A stretch of DNA of 18,996 bases from NCBI GenBank assembly GCA_044372405.1, contig JBILRW010000029.1, positions 1-18,996 on the forward strand, given 5' to 3'. Of this stretch, positions 7,126-13,287 are shown one piece after another (position 1 is the first letter of the stretch; the number at the start of each line of letters is the position of its first letter). The notes beneath the pieces were generated by a model. It was not told where the DNA came from and searched no databases. It saw nothing but the letters and a program-made list of their open reading frames with translations. Origin of the DNA: CANGYM01 sp044372405 (GTDB lineage Bacteria > Pseudomonadota > Alphaproteobacteria > JAJTHO01 > CANGYM01). The translations under genes were made by a program, and so were the position numbers.

Positions 7126-7141
7126 TGTGACAAATGTCACA
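7126..7141. promoter_or_regulatory. Perfect TGTGA-N6-TCACA dyad (CRP/FNR-family-like site)
   Basis: TGTGACAAATGTCACA matches the consensus half-sites of the Crp/Fnr superfamily exactly (TGTGA and TCACA, spacer 6). It lies 48 bases from the recG start and 61 bases before the ATG at 7203. An overlapping alternative pairing exists between GTCTGTG (7116-7122) and CACAGAC (7138-7144), so it could also act as an RNA hairpin. Binding is inferred from the motif alone. Confidence 0.5.
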
Positions 7142-7202
7142 GACGGGGGTTGGGAATGGGGGTAGGGTGGGGTGTGTTTAACTTTTTAAAGGATTCGTTT
7201 TT

Positions 7203-7505
7203 ATGTCGCAGACCACAGAGACAACACAGGTTTCTATAGATCAAGAACAGCTAAATAGGCTTTTTGAAGTTGCTTATGGAACTCAAAATGTTATTGCCGG
7301 ATCGGAAGAATGCAATAAATTATTTCAAATGCTTGATGCGTTAGAGGTAAGCATGACTGCGCACGTTGATTTGAAAAGAGAGAAGCATATTAAAAATGGT
7401 GGAAGTGGCAATAGTAATATTCAAAATATCCCCCTAGACAATAAAGTGAGAGAAGAACTCATTACAGCCTTGGGCTGCAAAGCGGAAGAGATTCTAGGCC
7501 GCTAA
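7203..7505 (+). CDS. Hypothetical 100-aa protein, first gene of the S51-like operon
   Basis: I do not recognise this family. The ATG at 7203 has AAAGGA upstream at good spacing. The protein is soluble, with a helical N-terminal region (QEQLNRLFEVAYGTQNV), a Gly/Asn/Ser-rich hinge (KNGGSGNSN, about residues 65-73) and a C-terminal helix ending KAEEILGR. There are two Cys. Base composition is much more AT-rich than recG. It is followed at 33 bases by a 20-codon ORF and then by the S51-like gene, so the three are probably one transcript. A role as substrate, partner or regulator of the S51-like protein is possible but only by position. Confidence 0.72.
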   Translation: MSQTTETTQVSIDQEQLNRLFEVAYGTQNVIAGSEECNKLFQMLDALEVSMTAHVDLKREKHIKNGGSGNSNIQNIPLDNKVREELITALGCKAEEILGR

Positions 7506-7538
7506 CCCCATCCCCCCAACCCAACCCAGGATTTTGTG

Positions 7539-7601
7539 ATGTCTGATGGTGATTTTGAGAAAAAGCAAGGAACAGTTTTGGTGTTGGGGGAAACACGATG
7601 A
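7539..7601 (+). CDS. Short leader ORF, 20 aa, overlapping the S51-like gene
   Basis: ATG 7539 is preceded by AGGA (7528-7531) with 7-base spacing, a better ribosome binding site than many genes here. The peptide begins MSDGDFEKKQ and ends GETR; its TGA (7599-7601) overlaps the ATG of the next gene in an ATGA arrangement. This geometry favours translational coupling, so the ORF may control expression of the downstream protein or encode a small peptide. It is too short for coding statistics, so its translation is uncertain. Confidence 0.4.
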   Translation: MSDGDFEKKQGTVLVLGETR

Positions 7602-9157
7602 GGGGGGTCACAGGCGTCACCCCTGAAGAGGTTAAGGGGGCTGTTTATTTGGGGGGCGGTGGGACCACAACCACGTTTCAAAGGGCGGTGGATGAGGCAC
7701 TGATTCAAGGCTTTAATGAGCTTAACGGGGATTTTTCAAAAGAAACTTTTCCCAAGGGCAAGTATCTGTCCTTTGATCCATCCACTACCCCCCTCTTCCC
7801 CAGCAAACTGAGAGATGCAGAAAAACAAAAATTTCAGGAATGGACGGGCCTGTCTTGGGATTGGTTTTTGAAAATGTATCGGCCAGAATTGGTAAAAGAA
7901 GGCAAGGTCCGCCTCTATTTTATCAATGATGAAGAAAAAATCGGTGACGGGCAGGCCCGTATTTATTACGAAGAAAACGGTAAACTCGAGCTTTTGAGCA
8001 GCTCCAAAACCCAAAGCCGCCCTGAAATTTTCGCCAATATTCATCCCGCCCTGAAGGAACTTGTCGGGAACAATCCCCAAAATTGCCATGTTGCCCTTTC
8101 GGGGCTTCCCTCGAAAGATTTTGAAATTCTTTTTGAGGAACAAATGCGTCTGGTTTATCAGGCTCTTGGCGTTCCTGCCCATCAGATCAAAATCCTGACT
8201 GATAAATCAGAGGAAAAAAGCCTGGAAATCATTGAAGAAGCGAACACTATCGATGTTTCGGGGGGGGATCAGGCAGAATATGAAAAAAATATGAGGAATA
8301 AATCCCGTGTTGTTCAGGCCGTAAACGACAAAGTTGCAAAAGGGGAACTGAGTCTTATCACAACCTCTGCCAGTTGTGCGGCTATAGGCCCCTACATGAT
8401 TGCGGGTCTAGGAAAGCAAGACAATCCCCTGGTTGTTGCGCGTAGAAAAGCAAATGGTGGCACGTGGGTTGTCACGGGCCTGGGGGTTCTTGAGGGAATT
8501 TTCACGGAAACCCATTTGCTGGGGCCTAAAAAAAGATGCAATGGTGACGGTGAATACCAGATTGTTGAAACAGGAAGAGATCGGGTGAGTCGTTTTTTGG
8601 CGGCGTTATTGTCCATCACAGAACTTTATGATATTAAAAAAGAAGATCTACCCCTCGGCATTGCTTCAACCGAAGGGACTTTTGGGGAAATTAAAGAGGG
8701 CAAGCTCCGTGTTATCAGTGACCATCCGTTTGGGGGATGTTACGTCATTGATCCTAAAAAACTATCTGGCGTTCATTTTGAAACAATGGGTGAAGGCAAA
8801 GATAAAGTTGCAACCCTAACTTCGGTCAAGGCCTATCGCCAGGGCGCTACAGAACCCACGGAGTTGATTTGGGACAAAAAAATCCAAAAAGAAAAAGGAT
8901 CATCCGGCTGTTACCTCACCACCAGTCGGTTTGGGCGCGAAGAAGACCCCAACGCCTTTGACGGCGTGGGGATGGTTTGGAACGGCGAAATACTGAATTT
9001 GAAAGACATGACTCTCACCGTGGCCCGCTGGGATATGGGGCATTCTTTTCCCCTGGCAGAGGGATGCCGTCTAATTGATGAGAACGGAAATGATATGGGC
9101 GTTTATTATACAGAAACAGCGATGGCCTTGCCCAAACTTATGGCAGCGGGACGCTAA
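7598..9157 (+). CDS. Divergent cyanophycinase-like (peptidase S51 family) protein, 519 aa
   Basis: The core aligns by eye with cyanophycinase (CphB): a VYLGGGG first strand (about 16-22), VALSGLPSKDFEILFEEQM (165-183) for the second strand and helix, SGGDQ (221-225), GELSLITTSASCAAIG (249-264), VVTGLGVLEGIFTETHLLG (291-309) and LGIASTEGTF (353-362). Catalytic equivalents are Ser257, His306, Glu359 and Gln225; the Asp before the catalytic His is Glu304. The nucleophile elbow is unusual, TTSAS instead of GTSAG. S51 enzymes cleave after Asp-type residues (cyanophycin, alpha-aspartyl dipeptides); the substrate here is unknown. Two extra parts are unlike the family: about 140 residues between the first two strands and about 130 residues after the core. 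No signal peptide. GGGGGA precedes the ATG. The TAA overlaps the stop of csrA on the other strand. Confidence 0.75.
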   Translation: MRGVTGVTPEEVKGAVYLGGGGTTTTFQRAVDEALIQGFNELNGDFSKETFPKGKYLSFDPSTTPLFPSKLRDAEKQKFQEWTGLSWDWFLKMYRPELVKEGKVRLYFINDEEKIGDGQARIYYEENGKLELLSSSKTQSRPEIFANIHPALKELVGNNPQNCHVALSGLPSKDFEILFEEQMRLVYQALGVPAHQIKILTDKSEEKSLEIIEEANTIDVSGGDQAEYEKNMRNKSRVVQAVNDKVAKGELSLITTSASCAAIGPYMIAGLGKQDNPLVVARRKANGGTWVVTGLGVLEGIFTETHLLGPKKRCNGDGEYQIVETGRDRVSRFLAALLSITELYDIKKEDLPLGIASTEGTFGEIKEGKLRVISDHPFGGCYVIDPKKLSGVHFETMGEGKDKVATLTSVKAYRQGATEPTELIWDKKIQKEKGSSGCYLTTSRFGREEDPNAFDGVGMVWNGEILNLKDMTLTVARWDMGHSFPLAEGCRLIDENGNDMGVYYTETAMALPKLMAAGR

Positions 9158-9375
9158 CCCCCCAGCACCCGCTTCACCACCTCAGCATCCACCCGGGCGG
9201 CCGCGTTGGTTTCGCGGATTTTGTCCAGGACTTCTTGGCGATAGATCGTGGTGGATTCGGGGGATTGGATGCCCCGTTTTACGGTTTTTGCGCGCACGTC
9301 CATAACGGTGACCTCGATGGTGCCGTCAATGACGGTGGTTTCGCCCAGGCGTCGGGAAAGATAGGAGCTTTCCAT
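9154..9375 (-). CDS. csrA: CsrA/RsmA-family RNA-binding regulator, copy A (divergent)
   Basis: The 73-residue product has the CsrA pattern YLSRRLGETTVIDGTIEVTV and IYRQEVLDKIRE, including the Arg-Arg of strand 1 and the Arg of the YRQEV segment, both used for binding GGA-containing mRNA. It differs from copy B (10779) at 6 of the last 69 residues, notably Gly to Ala and Leu to Arg in the VRAKTVKRGI strand, and its N-terminus is MESSYLSRR rather than MLYLSRR. No Shine-Dalgarno sequence is visible before ATG 9375, so this copy may be weakly expressed or decaying. CsrA proteins control translation, often of flagellar genes, which sit next to it here. It converges with and overlaps the S51-like gene by 4 bases at the stops. 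Confidence 0.9.
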   Translation of the reverse strand: MESSYLSRRLGETTVIDGTIEVTVMDVRAKTVKRGIQSPESTTIYRQEVLDKIRETNAAARVDAEVVKRVLGG

Positions 9376-9411
9376 GCCGAAACATACAGTGGGTTTTGTT
9401 TGTTGTCACTA

Positions 9412-9441
9412 TTTTTGAAGATTGAATTTTTGAAGATTGAA
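9412..9441. repeat. 15-bp tandem repeat, two copies
   Basis: TTTTTGAAGATTGAA occurs twice in direct succession (9412-9426, 9427-9441) in the 152-base gap between csrA copy A and fliE. The rest of the gap holds a low-complexity stretch with repeated ACCTG units (about 9504-9530) and no gene that I can see. Confidence 0.9.
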
Positions 9442-9527
9442 TAAGTTACGAATTTCCCCCGGCCAAAACGGCGATGAGCATTAAGAGATGCCCCGCGTCA
9501 CCCGTCACCTGCAACCTGTAACCTGCC

Positions 9528-9833
9528 TTACACCGGCATCCGCATGACCTCTTGCCAGCCGGTGACCAGGCGGTCACGGATGGACACCAGGGTTTGCAGG
9601 GTGAGTTCGGCCTGGCTGACGGAGGTTACAACCTCAGACAGTTCCACCTGGCCGGGGACCAGGGCCTCGGCAGATATATGTTCACTGCTGCGTTGTTGGT
9701 TGATGGCGGATTGCAGGCTGTCGGACAGGAAATCCTGAAAGGATGCGCCGGCTTTGGGGTTGGACCCCAAGGAGGGGAGGGAACCTGCCGTCTTGGCGGG
9801 GGAAAATGCGGCGATTTGGTGCAGGGCGGCCAT
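9528..9833 (-). CDS. fliE: Flagellar hook-basal body protein FliE
   Basis: The 101-residue protein has FliE features: a variable N-terminal third, ASFQDFLSDSLQSAINQQ (residues about 30-47), and the conserved C-terminal part LSEVVTSVSQAELTLQTLVSIRDRLVTGWQEVMRMPV, described here in two blocks: the S.AELTLQTLVSIRDRLV helix and the QEVMRMPV ending. FliE forms the junction between the MS ring and the proximal rod and is needed for assembly of the flagellar export gate. Start ATG 9833 has AAGGA 8 bases upstream. It is the last gene of flgB-flgC-fliE, separated from flgC by 25 bases. Confidence 0.95.
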   Translation of the reverse strand: MAALHQIAAFSPAKTAGSLPSLGSNPKAGASFQDFLSDSLQSAINQQRSSEHISAEALVPGQVELSEVVTSVSQAELTLQTLVSIRDRLVTGWQEVMRMPV

Positions 9834-9858
9834 GACGGGATCCTTTTTTTATTGTTGG

Positions 9859-10275
9859 TTATTGTTTCAGGATATCCAACGTAGAACGCGCCATATCCCG
9901 GGAGGTCACCAGGGCGTTCAGGTTGGCTTCATAGGTTCGGCGGGCCTCCCGCAGGTCCATACTTTCCAGGTTGGTGCTGACGTTGGGGTATTTGACATAA
10001 CCATCCGCGTTGGCTGCGGGGTGGCCGGGATCGTATTTTAATTCAAAATCACCGGGGTCGGTGGCGATGTTTTTGACGCGCACCATGGTGGTCCGGCCGG
10101 CGTTGCGGTCCACAAAGCTGTCCATTTCCACGGTTTTTCGGCGGTAAGGATCCCCCCCGGGGACGCTGCTGGTGGAAAAGGCATTGGCGATGTTTTCCGC
10201 CGCCACCCGGGCCCGGGTAGTTTGCACCTGCATCCCGCGGGATGAAACAATCATGGCATTGTTGAGATCGGACAT
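9859..10275 (-). CDS. flgC: Flagellar basal-body rod protein FlgC
   Basis: This is a 138-residue FlgC with the typical N-terminal rod motif (GMQVQTTRARVAAENIANAF), a central DPGHPAANADGYVKYPNV segment with NVS..LE.MDLREARRTYEANL, and a C-terminal helix ending in LDILKQ. FlgC forms part of the proximal rod with FlgB, FlgF and FliE. ATG 10275 is preceded by a strong AAGGAGG, so the start is secure. The 16-base gap to flgB and 25-base gap to fliE indicate one transcription unit on the minus strand. Confidence 0.97.
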   Translation of the reverse strand: MSDLNNAMIVSSRGMQVQTTRARVAAENIANAFSTSSVPGGDPYRRKTVEMDSFVDRNAGRTTMVRVKNIATDPGDFELKYDPGHPAANADGYVKYPNVSTNLESMDLREARRTYEANLNALVTSRDMARSTLDILKQ

Positions 10276-10291
10276 GGGGCCTCCTTATCCC

Positions 10292-10705
10292 TTAACCATT
10301 GGGGCCGCGAACGGCCATACGGAACATGCCGTTGAATTTTTTATACAGCTGCAGCGTCAGGTTATTCAAATCGGCGGTTTGGGATGATTTTAGGGTTTCA
10401 TCCTCCAGCACAACCTTGTTCCCGCCGGGGACAACCTCGAAAATATCGTCTTTTTCCACGGCTTTAAAGGCTGCGTTTTTGCCGGAAGCAGGCCCCAGAT
10501 GGCCGGGCTCGGTGATGCTCATGGCTTGCTTGCGCTGATCCAGTTGGCGCATGACCTTTTTAAAGTCCAGGGCCTTTAAATCGTTGGGAACATAGCCCGG
10601 CGTATCGGCATTGGCCATGTTCTGGGCCAGGACGCGTTGGCGCTCCGCTGACCAGTCCATGTTCTGCCGCATGGCATAAAACAGTTTTAGGTTATTGATG
10701 TTCAT
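10292..10705 (-). CDS. flgB: Flagellar basal-body rod protein FlgB
   Basis: The 137-residue product carries the FlgB/rod signature ERQRVLAQNMANADTPGYVP (residues about 21-40), a KALDFK segment and the C-terminal axial helix LNNLTLQLYKKFNGMFRMAV. It is the first gene of the flgB-flgC-fliE unit and forms the proximal flagellar rod. No clear Shine-Dalgarno sequence precedes ATG 10705; the only in-range purine tract is on the opposite strand. The 73-base gap to the divergent csrA copy B must contain both promoters. Other flagellar genes are outside the window. Confidence 0.96.
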   Translation of the reverse strand: MNINNLKLFYAMRQNMDWSAERQRVLAQNMANADTPGYVPNDLKALDFKKVMRQLDQRKQAMSITEPGHLGPASGKNAAFKAVEKDDIFEVVPGGNKVVLEDETLKSSQTADLNNLTLQLYKKFNGMFRMAVRGPNG

Positions 10706-10763
10706 GACGGAGGTCTTTATGGTTGTTTTAAGGTATCCTCGCCCTTATTATGCCAAGCAGATC

Positions 10764-10778
10764 TTAAGGAATCCTTAA
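10764..10778. promoter_or_regulatory. Palindrome covering the csrA copy B ribosome binding site
   Basis: TTAAGGA-A-TCCTTAA is a perfect 7-1-7 palindrome that ends at the base before ATG 10779 and contains the AAGGA Shine-Dalgarno sequence. CsrA itself recognises A(N)GGA, often overlapping ribosome binding sites, so translational autoregulation is plausible. That function is inferred. Confidence 0.55.
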
Positions 10779-10994
10779 ATGCTCTATCTTTCCCGACGCC
10801 TGGGCGAAACCATCGTCATTGACGGCACCATCGAGGTCACCGTTATGGAAGTGCGCGGAAAAACCGTAAAACTGGGCATCCAGTCCCCCGAATCCACCAC
10901 CATTTACCGCCAAGAAGTCCTGGACAAAATCCGCGAAACCAACACCGCGGCTCGGGTGGATGCGGATGTGGTGAAGCGGGTGCTGGGGGGTTAG
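10779..10994 (+). CDS. csrA: CsrA/RsmA-family RNA-binding regulator, copy B (canonical)
   Basis: The 71-residue protein starts MLYLSRRLGETIVIDG, the standard CsrA N-terminus, and continues VTVMEVRGKTVKLGI and IYRQEVLDKIRE, with the RNA-contacting residues of strands 1 and 5 in place. Compared with copy A it retains the family-typical Gly and aliphatic residue in the middle strand and has a proper Shine-Dalgarno sequence. It is divergent from flgB, in keeping with the common genomic link of csrA to flagellar genes. A fragment of the S51-like gene lies tail-to-tail behind it, exactly as at copy A. This is probably the functional CsrA of the pair. Confidence 0.95.
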   Translation: MLYLSRRLGETIVIDGTIEVTVMEVRGKTVKLGIQSPESTTIYRQEVLDKIRETNTAARVDADVVKRVLGG

Positions 10995-11095
10995 CGTCCG
11001 CCGGCCATGAACTTGGCCAGGGCCATTTCTGTAGAGTAAATGCCCATATCATTCCCGTTTTCATCACTTCATAAAGTATACCACAAGATTGTGGG
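10991..11095 (-). pseudogene. 3' remnant of a second S51-like gene
   Basis: On the minus strand the last 24 codons before TAA (10991-10993) read DENGNDMGIYSTEMALAKFM and end AGGR. This matches the C-terminus of the 519-aa protein (DENGNDMGVYYTETAMALPK..., ending MAAGR) with a two-codon deletion. Immediately upstream a frameshift or stop breaks the frame, although SCGILYEV (about 11067-11090) still resembles GCRLIDEN of the intact gene. The rest of the gene is gone. The TAA overlaps the csrA copy B stop in the same way as in the intact pair. This is direct evidence that csrA and the S51-like gene were duplicated together. Confidence 0.8.
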
Positions 11096-11116
11096 ACTAA
11101 AGATCCGATCGTCCCC

Positions 11117-12028
11117 TCACCTCTTCCCCCCAACCCCCTTTTTCTTGCGCTGGGTTTGCTCTTTTTTCTCTAAAGAGGGTTTTTCTGCCGCGGGGGCGGG
11201 CGTTGTTTCAGGTGAGGTCACACTCAAAGAAAACCCATAAAAGGGGGAGAGAAGGGTTAGGTTTTCCGCCAATGTTTTGCCCATGGTGTTGCCATAGGAC
11301 ACCAGATCATCCCGATTTTGGGCCTCCATAATGGTTTTTAAGGCGGAGGAATCCAGAACCATCGAGCCCCGCTCCACCACCACCGTACGGCTTTTGTTGG
11401 GCAGAACCACATCCCCCGTTTGGGGATCCCGTTTGGGCGGGGGGGGCGGCGCGGCGGCCAGATCTTCCAGATCATTAATCACGGAATCCGCTTCGGCTTT
11501 ACGGGCGGGATCAGGGGCAGGCGTCCCTGTAGTCGCCCCAGGGGCAGCAGGAGTGGCCGGGGGCGGCACAGGCGTTAAATCCACATTTGGGGCAGGAATT
11601 TTAATGTATTTTCCTTTGCTTCCGGCCTTTTCCATGATGGGAAGGGCAGGAGAGGCAGCCGCTGAAGGAACAGGGGTAGGAGGAACAGGCGTTGAGGCCT
11701 GAGAAGCTGACGCTTTGGAGGTATCCTTGGGGGTATCCTTTTGGGTATCTTTGGGGGCATTTTTAGGTGCGTTTTTAGGCGCATCTTTGGGTAAAATCGC
11801 CGCTGTCGCTTGGGAAGACTTGGGGTTGGTGGCCTCAGCAGCCGGTTTGGGATCCAAAGAGGTTTTGACGTAGGGTCCCGCCTTGGCCTCCTCAATGGAT
11901 TGGGGTAGGGGTTCGCGTTTGGGCTGCGCAAAGGCAGGTAGGCCCAAACCAAAGGTGAGACCAAAGCCGAGGACAAGACCGAGACTCAGCCGGAGAAAAA
12001 ACAATTTTATGATTGACGCATGGCGCAT
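11117..12028 (-). CDS. Secreted proline-rich low-complexity protein, 303 aa
   Basis: The product starts with a clear signal peptide: MRHASIIKL, a hydrophobic core rich in Leu/Gly/Phe, and a likely cleavage after AFA near residue 34. The mature part is mostly disordered: a Lys/Pro/Asp repeat (PKDAPKNAPKNAPKDTQK and further PKDT units, residues about 80-106), Pro/Ala/Thr-rich stretches and a PPPPP run near residue 199. Only the last third looks folded, with SMVLDSSALKTIMEAQNRDD and TLLSPFYGFSLSVTS. I do not recognise a family. A periplasmic or envelope role is inferred from the signal peptide. It is transcribed away from serC, and its stop is about 20 bases from the S51-like remnant. Confidence 0.75.
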   Translation of the reverse strand: MRHASIIKLFFLRLSLGLVLGFGLTFGLGLPAFAQPKREPLPQSIEEAKAGPYVKTSLDPKPAAEATNPKSSQATAAILPKDAPKNAPKNAPKDTQKDTPKDTSKASASQASTPVPPTPVPSAAASPALPIMEKAGSKGKYIKIPAPNVDLTPVPPPATPAAPGATTGTPAPDPARKAEADSVINDLEDLAAAPPPPPKRDPQTGDVVLPNKSRTVVVERGSMVLDSSALKTIMEAQNRDDLVSYGNTMGKTLAENLTLLSPFYGFSLSVTSPETTPAPAAEKPSLEKKEQTQRKKKGVGGKR

Positions 12029-12093
12029 CTGGGGTACTATCAGGCTCTTTTTCTGTTTCGCTTTCTATTAAACCTGACCTTTGTTAAAAAATC

Positions 12094-13248
12094 ATGCAAA
12101 AACCTGCTGCGCGGCCTCTTCGTCCCTATTTTTCTTCCGGCCCCTGCGCCAAACGCCCGGGATGGGATCTTTCTGTTCTGTCATCGGCCCTTTTGGGGCG
12201 GTCTCACCGGGCCAAGGATGGTAAGGCCCGCATTAACGAGGTCATCAAGCTCTCACGCACATTATTAAACCTACCCGAAAATTATCACATTGGGATTATG
12301 CCCGCGTCTGACACGGGGGCCTTTGAGGCCGCCATGTGGAGTTTGCTCGGCCCCCGCCCTGTGGATGTTTTCGCCTGGGAAAGTTTTTCCGACGGCTGGG
12401 TGACCGATGCCGTTAAGCAATTAAAGCTAAAAGACACAAATGTTTACCAGGCCCCCTACGGCCAGTTGCCGGATTTAACCAAAGCCAATCCCAAGCATGA
12501 CATTGTGTTTTGCTGGAATGGCACCACGTCCGGCGTTGTTGTGCCAAATGGGGATTGGATTGCCGCTGACCGCGAAGGGTTAACCCTGTGTGACGCCACA
12601 TCGGCCGTTTTTGCCTATGATATGCCGTGGGATAAAATCGATGTTCTGACCTATTCCTGGCAAAAGGTTTTGGGGGGCGAGGCCCAGCACGGGATTCTTA
12701 TCCTAAGTCCCCGGGCCGTTGAACGGTTGGAGTCCTATACCCCCGCCTGGCCCCTGCCCAAACTGTTTCGTCTGACCAAAAAGGGCAAGCTGAATGAGGC
12801 CATTTTTGCCGCCGACACCATCAACACCCCGTCGATGCTCTGCATCGAAGATGTCCTGGATGCCCTAACATGGGCCCACACCATCGGGGGTGCCCCGGCC
12901 ATGGTGGCCCGGTCAAAGGCCAGTTTGGCGCATCTTGCATCCTGGGTGCAGCAAACCCCCTGGGTAGCTTTTTTGGCGGAAGATCCCGCCATTCGCTCCC
13001 ATACCTCCGTGTGTTTAACGCTGACCGATCCTGCCTTTTTGGCCAAGGATGATGCCGGCCAGCGGGCCTTTATCAAGGCCCTGGTGGACCTTTTGGAAAA
13101 AGAAGGGGTGGCCCTGGATATTAATGCGTATCGTGATGCCCCGCCGGGCCTGAGAATCTGGTGCGGCGCCACGGTTGAGCCGGAGGATGTCAAAGCCCTT
13201 CTGCCCTGGATCACCTGGGCGTTTGAAACGGTGAAGGCGACAGCGTAA
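12094..13248 (+). CDS. serC: Phosphoserine aminotransferase SerC (alphaproteobacterial type)
   Basis: The 384-residue protein matches the divergent SerC subfamily found in alphaproteobacteria: RPYFSSGPCAKRPGW at the N-terminus, HIGIMPASDTGAFEAAMWS, CWNGTTSGVVVP, and the PLP-binding SWQKVLGGEAQHG with Lys191. It converts 3-phosphohydroxypyruvate and glutamate to phosphoserine, and probably also serves the analogous step in pyridoxal phosphate synthesis. The TxG type motif and the Lys are intact, so activity is expected. It lies 39 bases before serA, whose product makes its substrate. No strong Shine-Dalgarno sequence is seen before ATG 12094. The N-terminal residues agree with the family, so the start is likely right. 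Confidence 0.95.
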   Translation: MQKPAARPLRPYFSSGPCAKRPGWDLSVLSSALLGRSHRAKDGKARINEVIKLSRTLLNLPENYHIGIMPASDTGAFEAAMWSLLGPRPVDVFAWESFSDGWVTDAVKQLKLKDTNVYQAPYGQLPDLTKANPKHDIVFCWNGTTSGVVVPNGDWIAADREGLTLCDATSAVFAYDMPWDKIDVLTYSWQKVLGGEAQHGILILSPRAVERLESYTPAWPLPKLFRLTKKGKLNEAIFAADTINTPSMLCIEDVLDALTWAHTIGGAPAMVARSKASLAHLASWVQQTPWVAFLAEDPAIRSHTSVCLTLTDPAFLAKDDAGQRAFIKALVDLLEKEGVALDINAYRDAPPGLRIWCGATVEPEDVKALLPWITWAFETVKATA

Positions 13249-13287
13249 CTCTTTTTATTTTTTGATTACTCTTAAGGAATGCCCCCT

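Noticed and set aside
7736..8182. A 148-codon frame antisense to the S51-like gene.
   Set aside because: It lies wholly inside a gene with aligned catalytic motifs on the other strand; no independent start signal or recognisable motif.
10843..11133. A 96-codon minus-strand frame over csrA copy B.
   Set aside because: Its N-terminal part is the frameshifted S51-like remnant and the rest is antisense to csrA; treated as a pseudogene trace.
11575..11976. A 133-codon minus-strand frame with Pro/Arg repeats.
   Set aside because: It is a shifted reading of the repetitive Lys/Pro/Ala-rich coding region of the secreted protein at 11117-12028.
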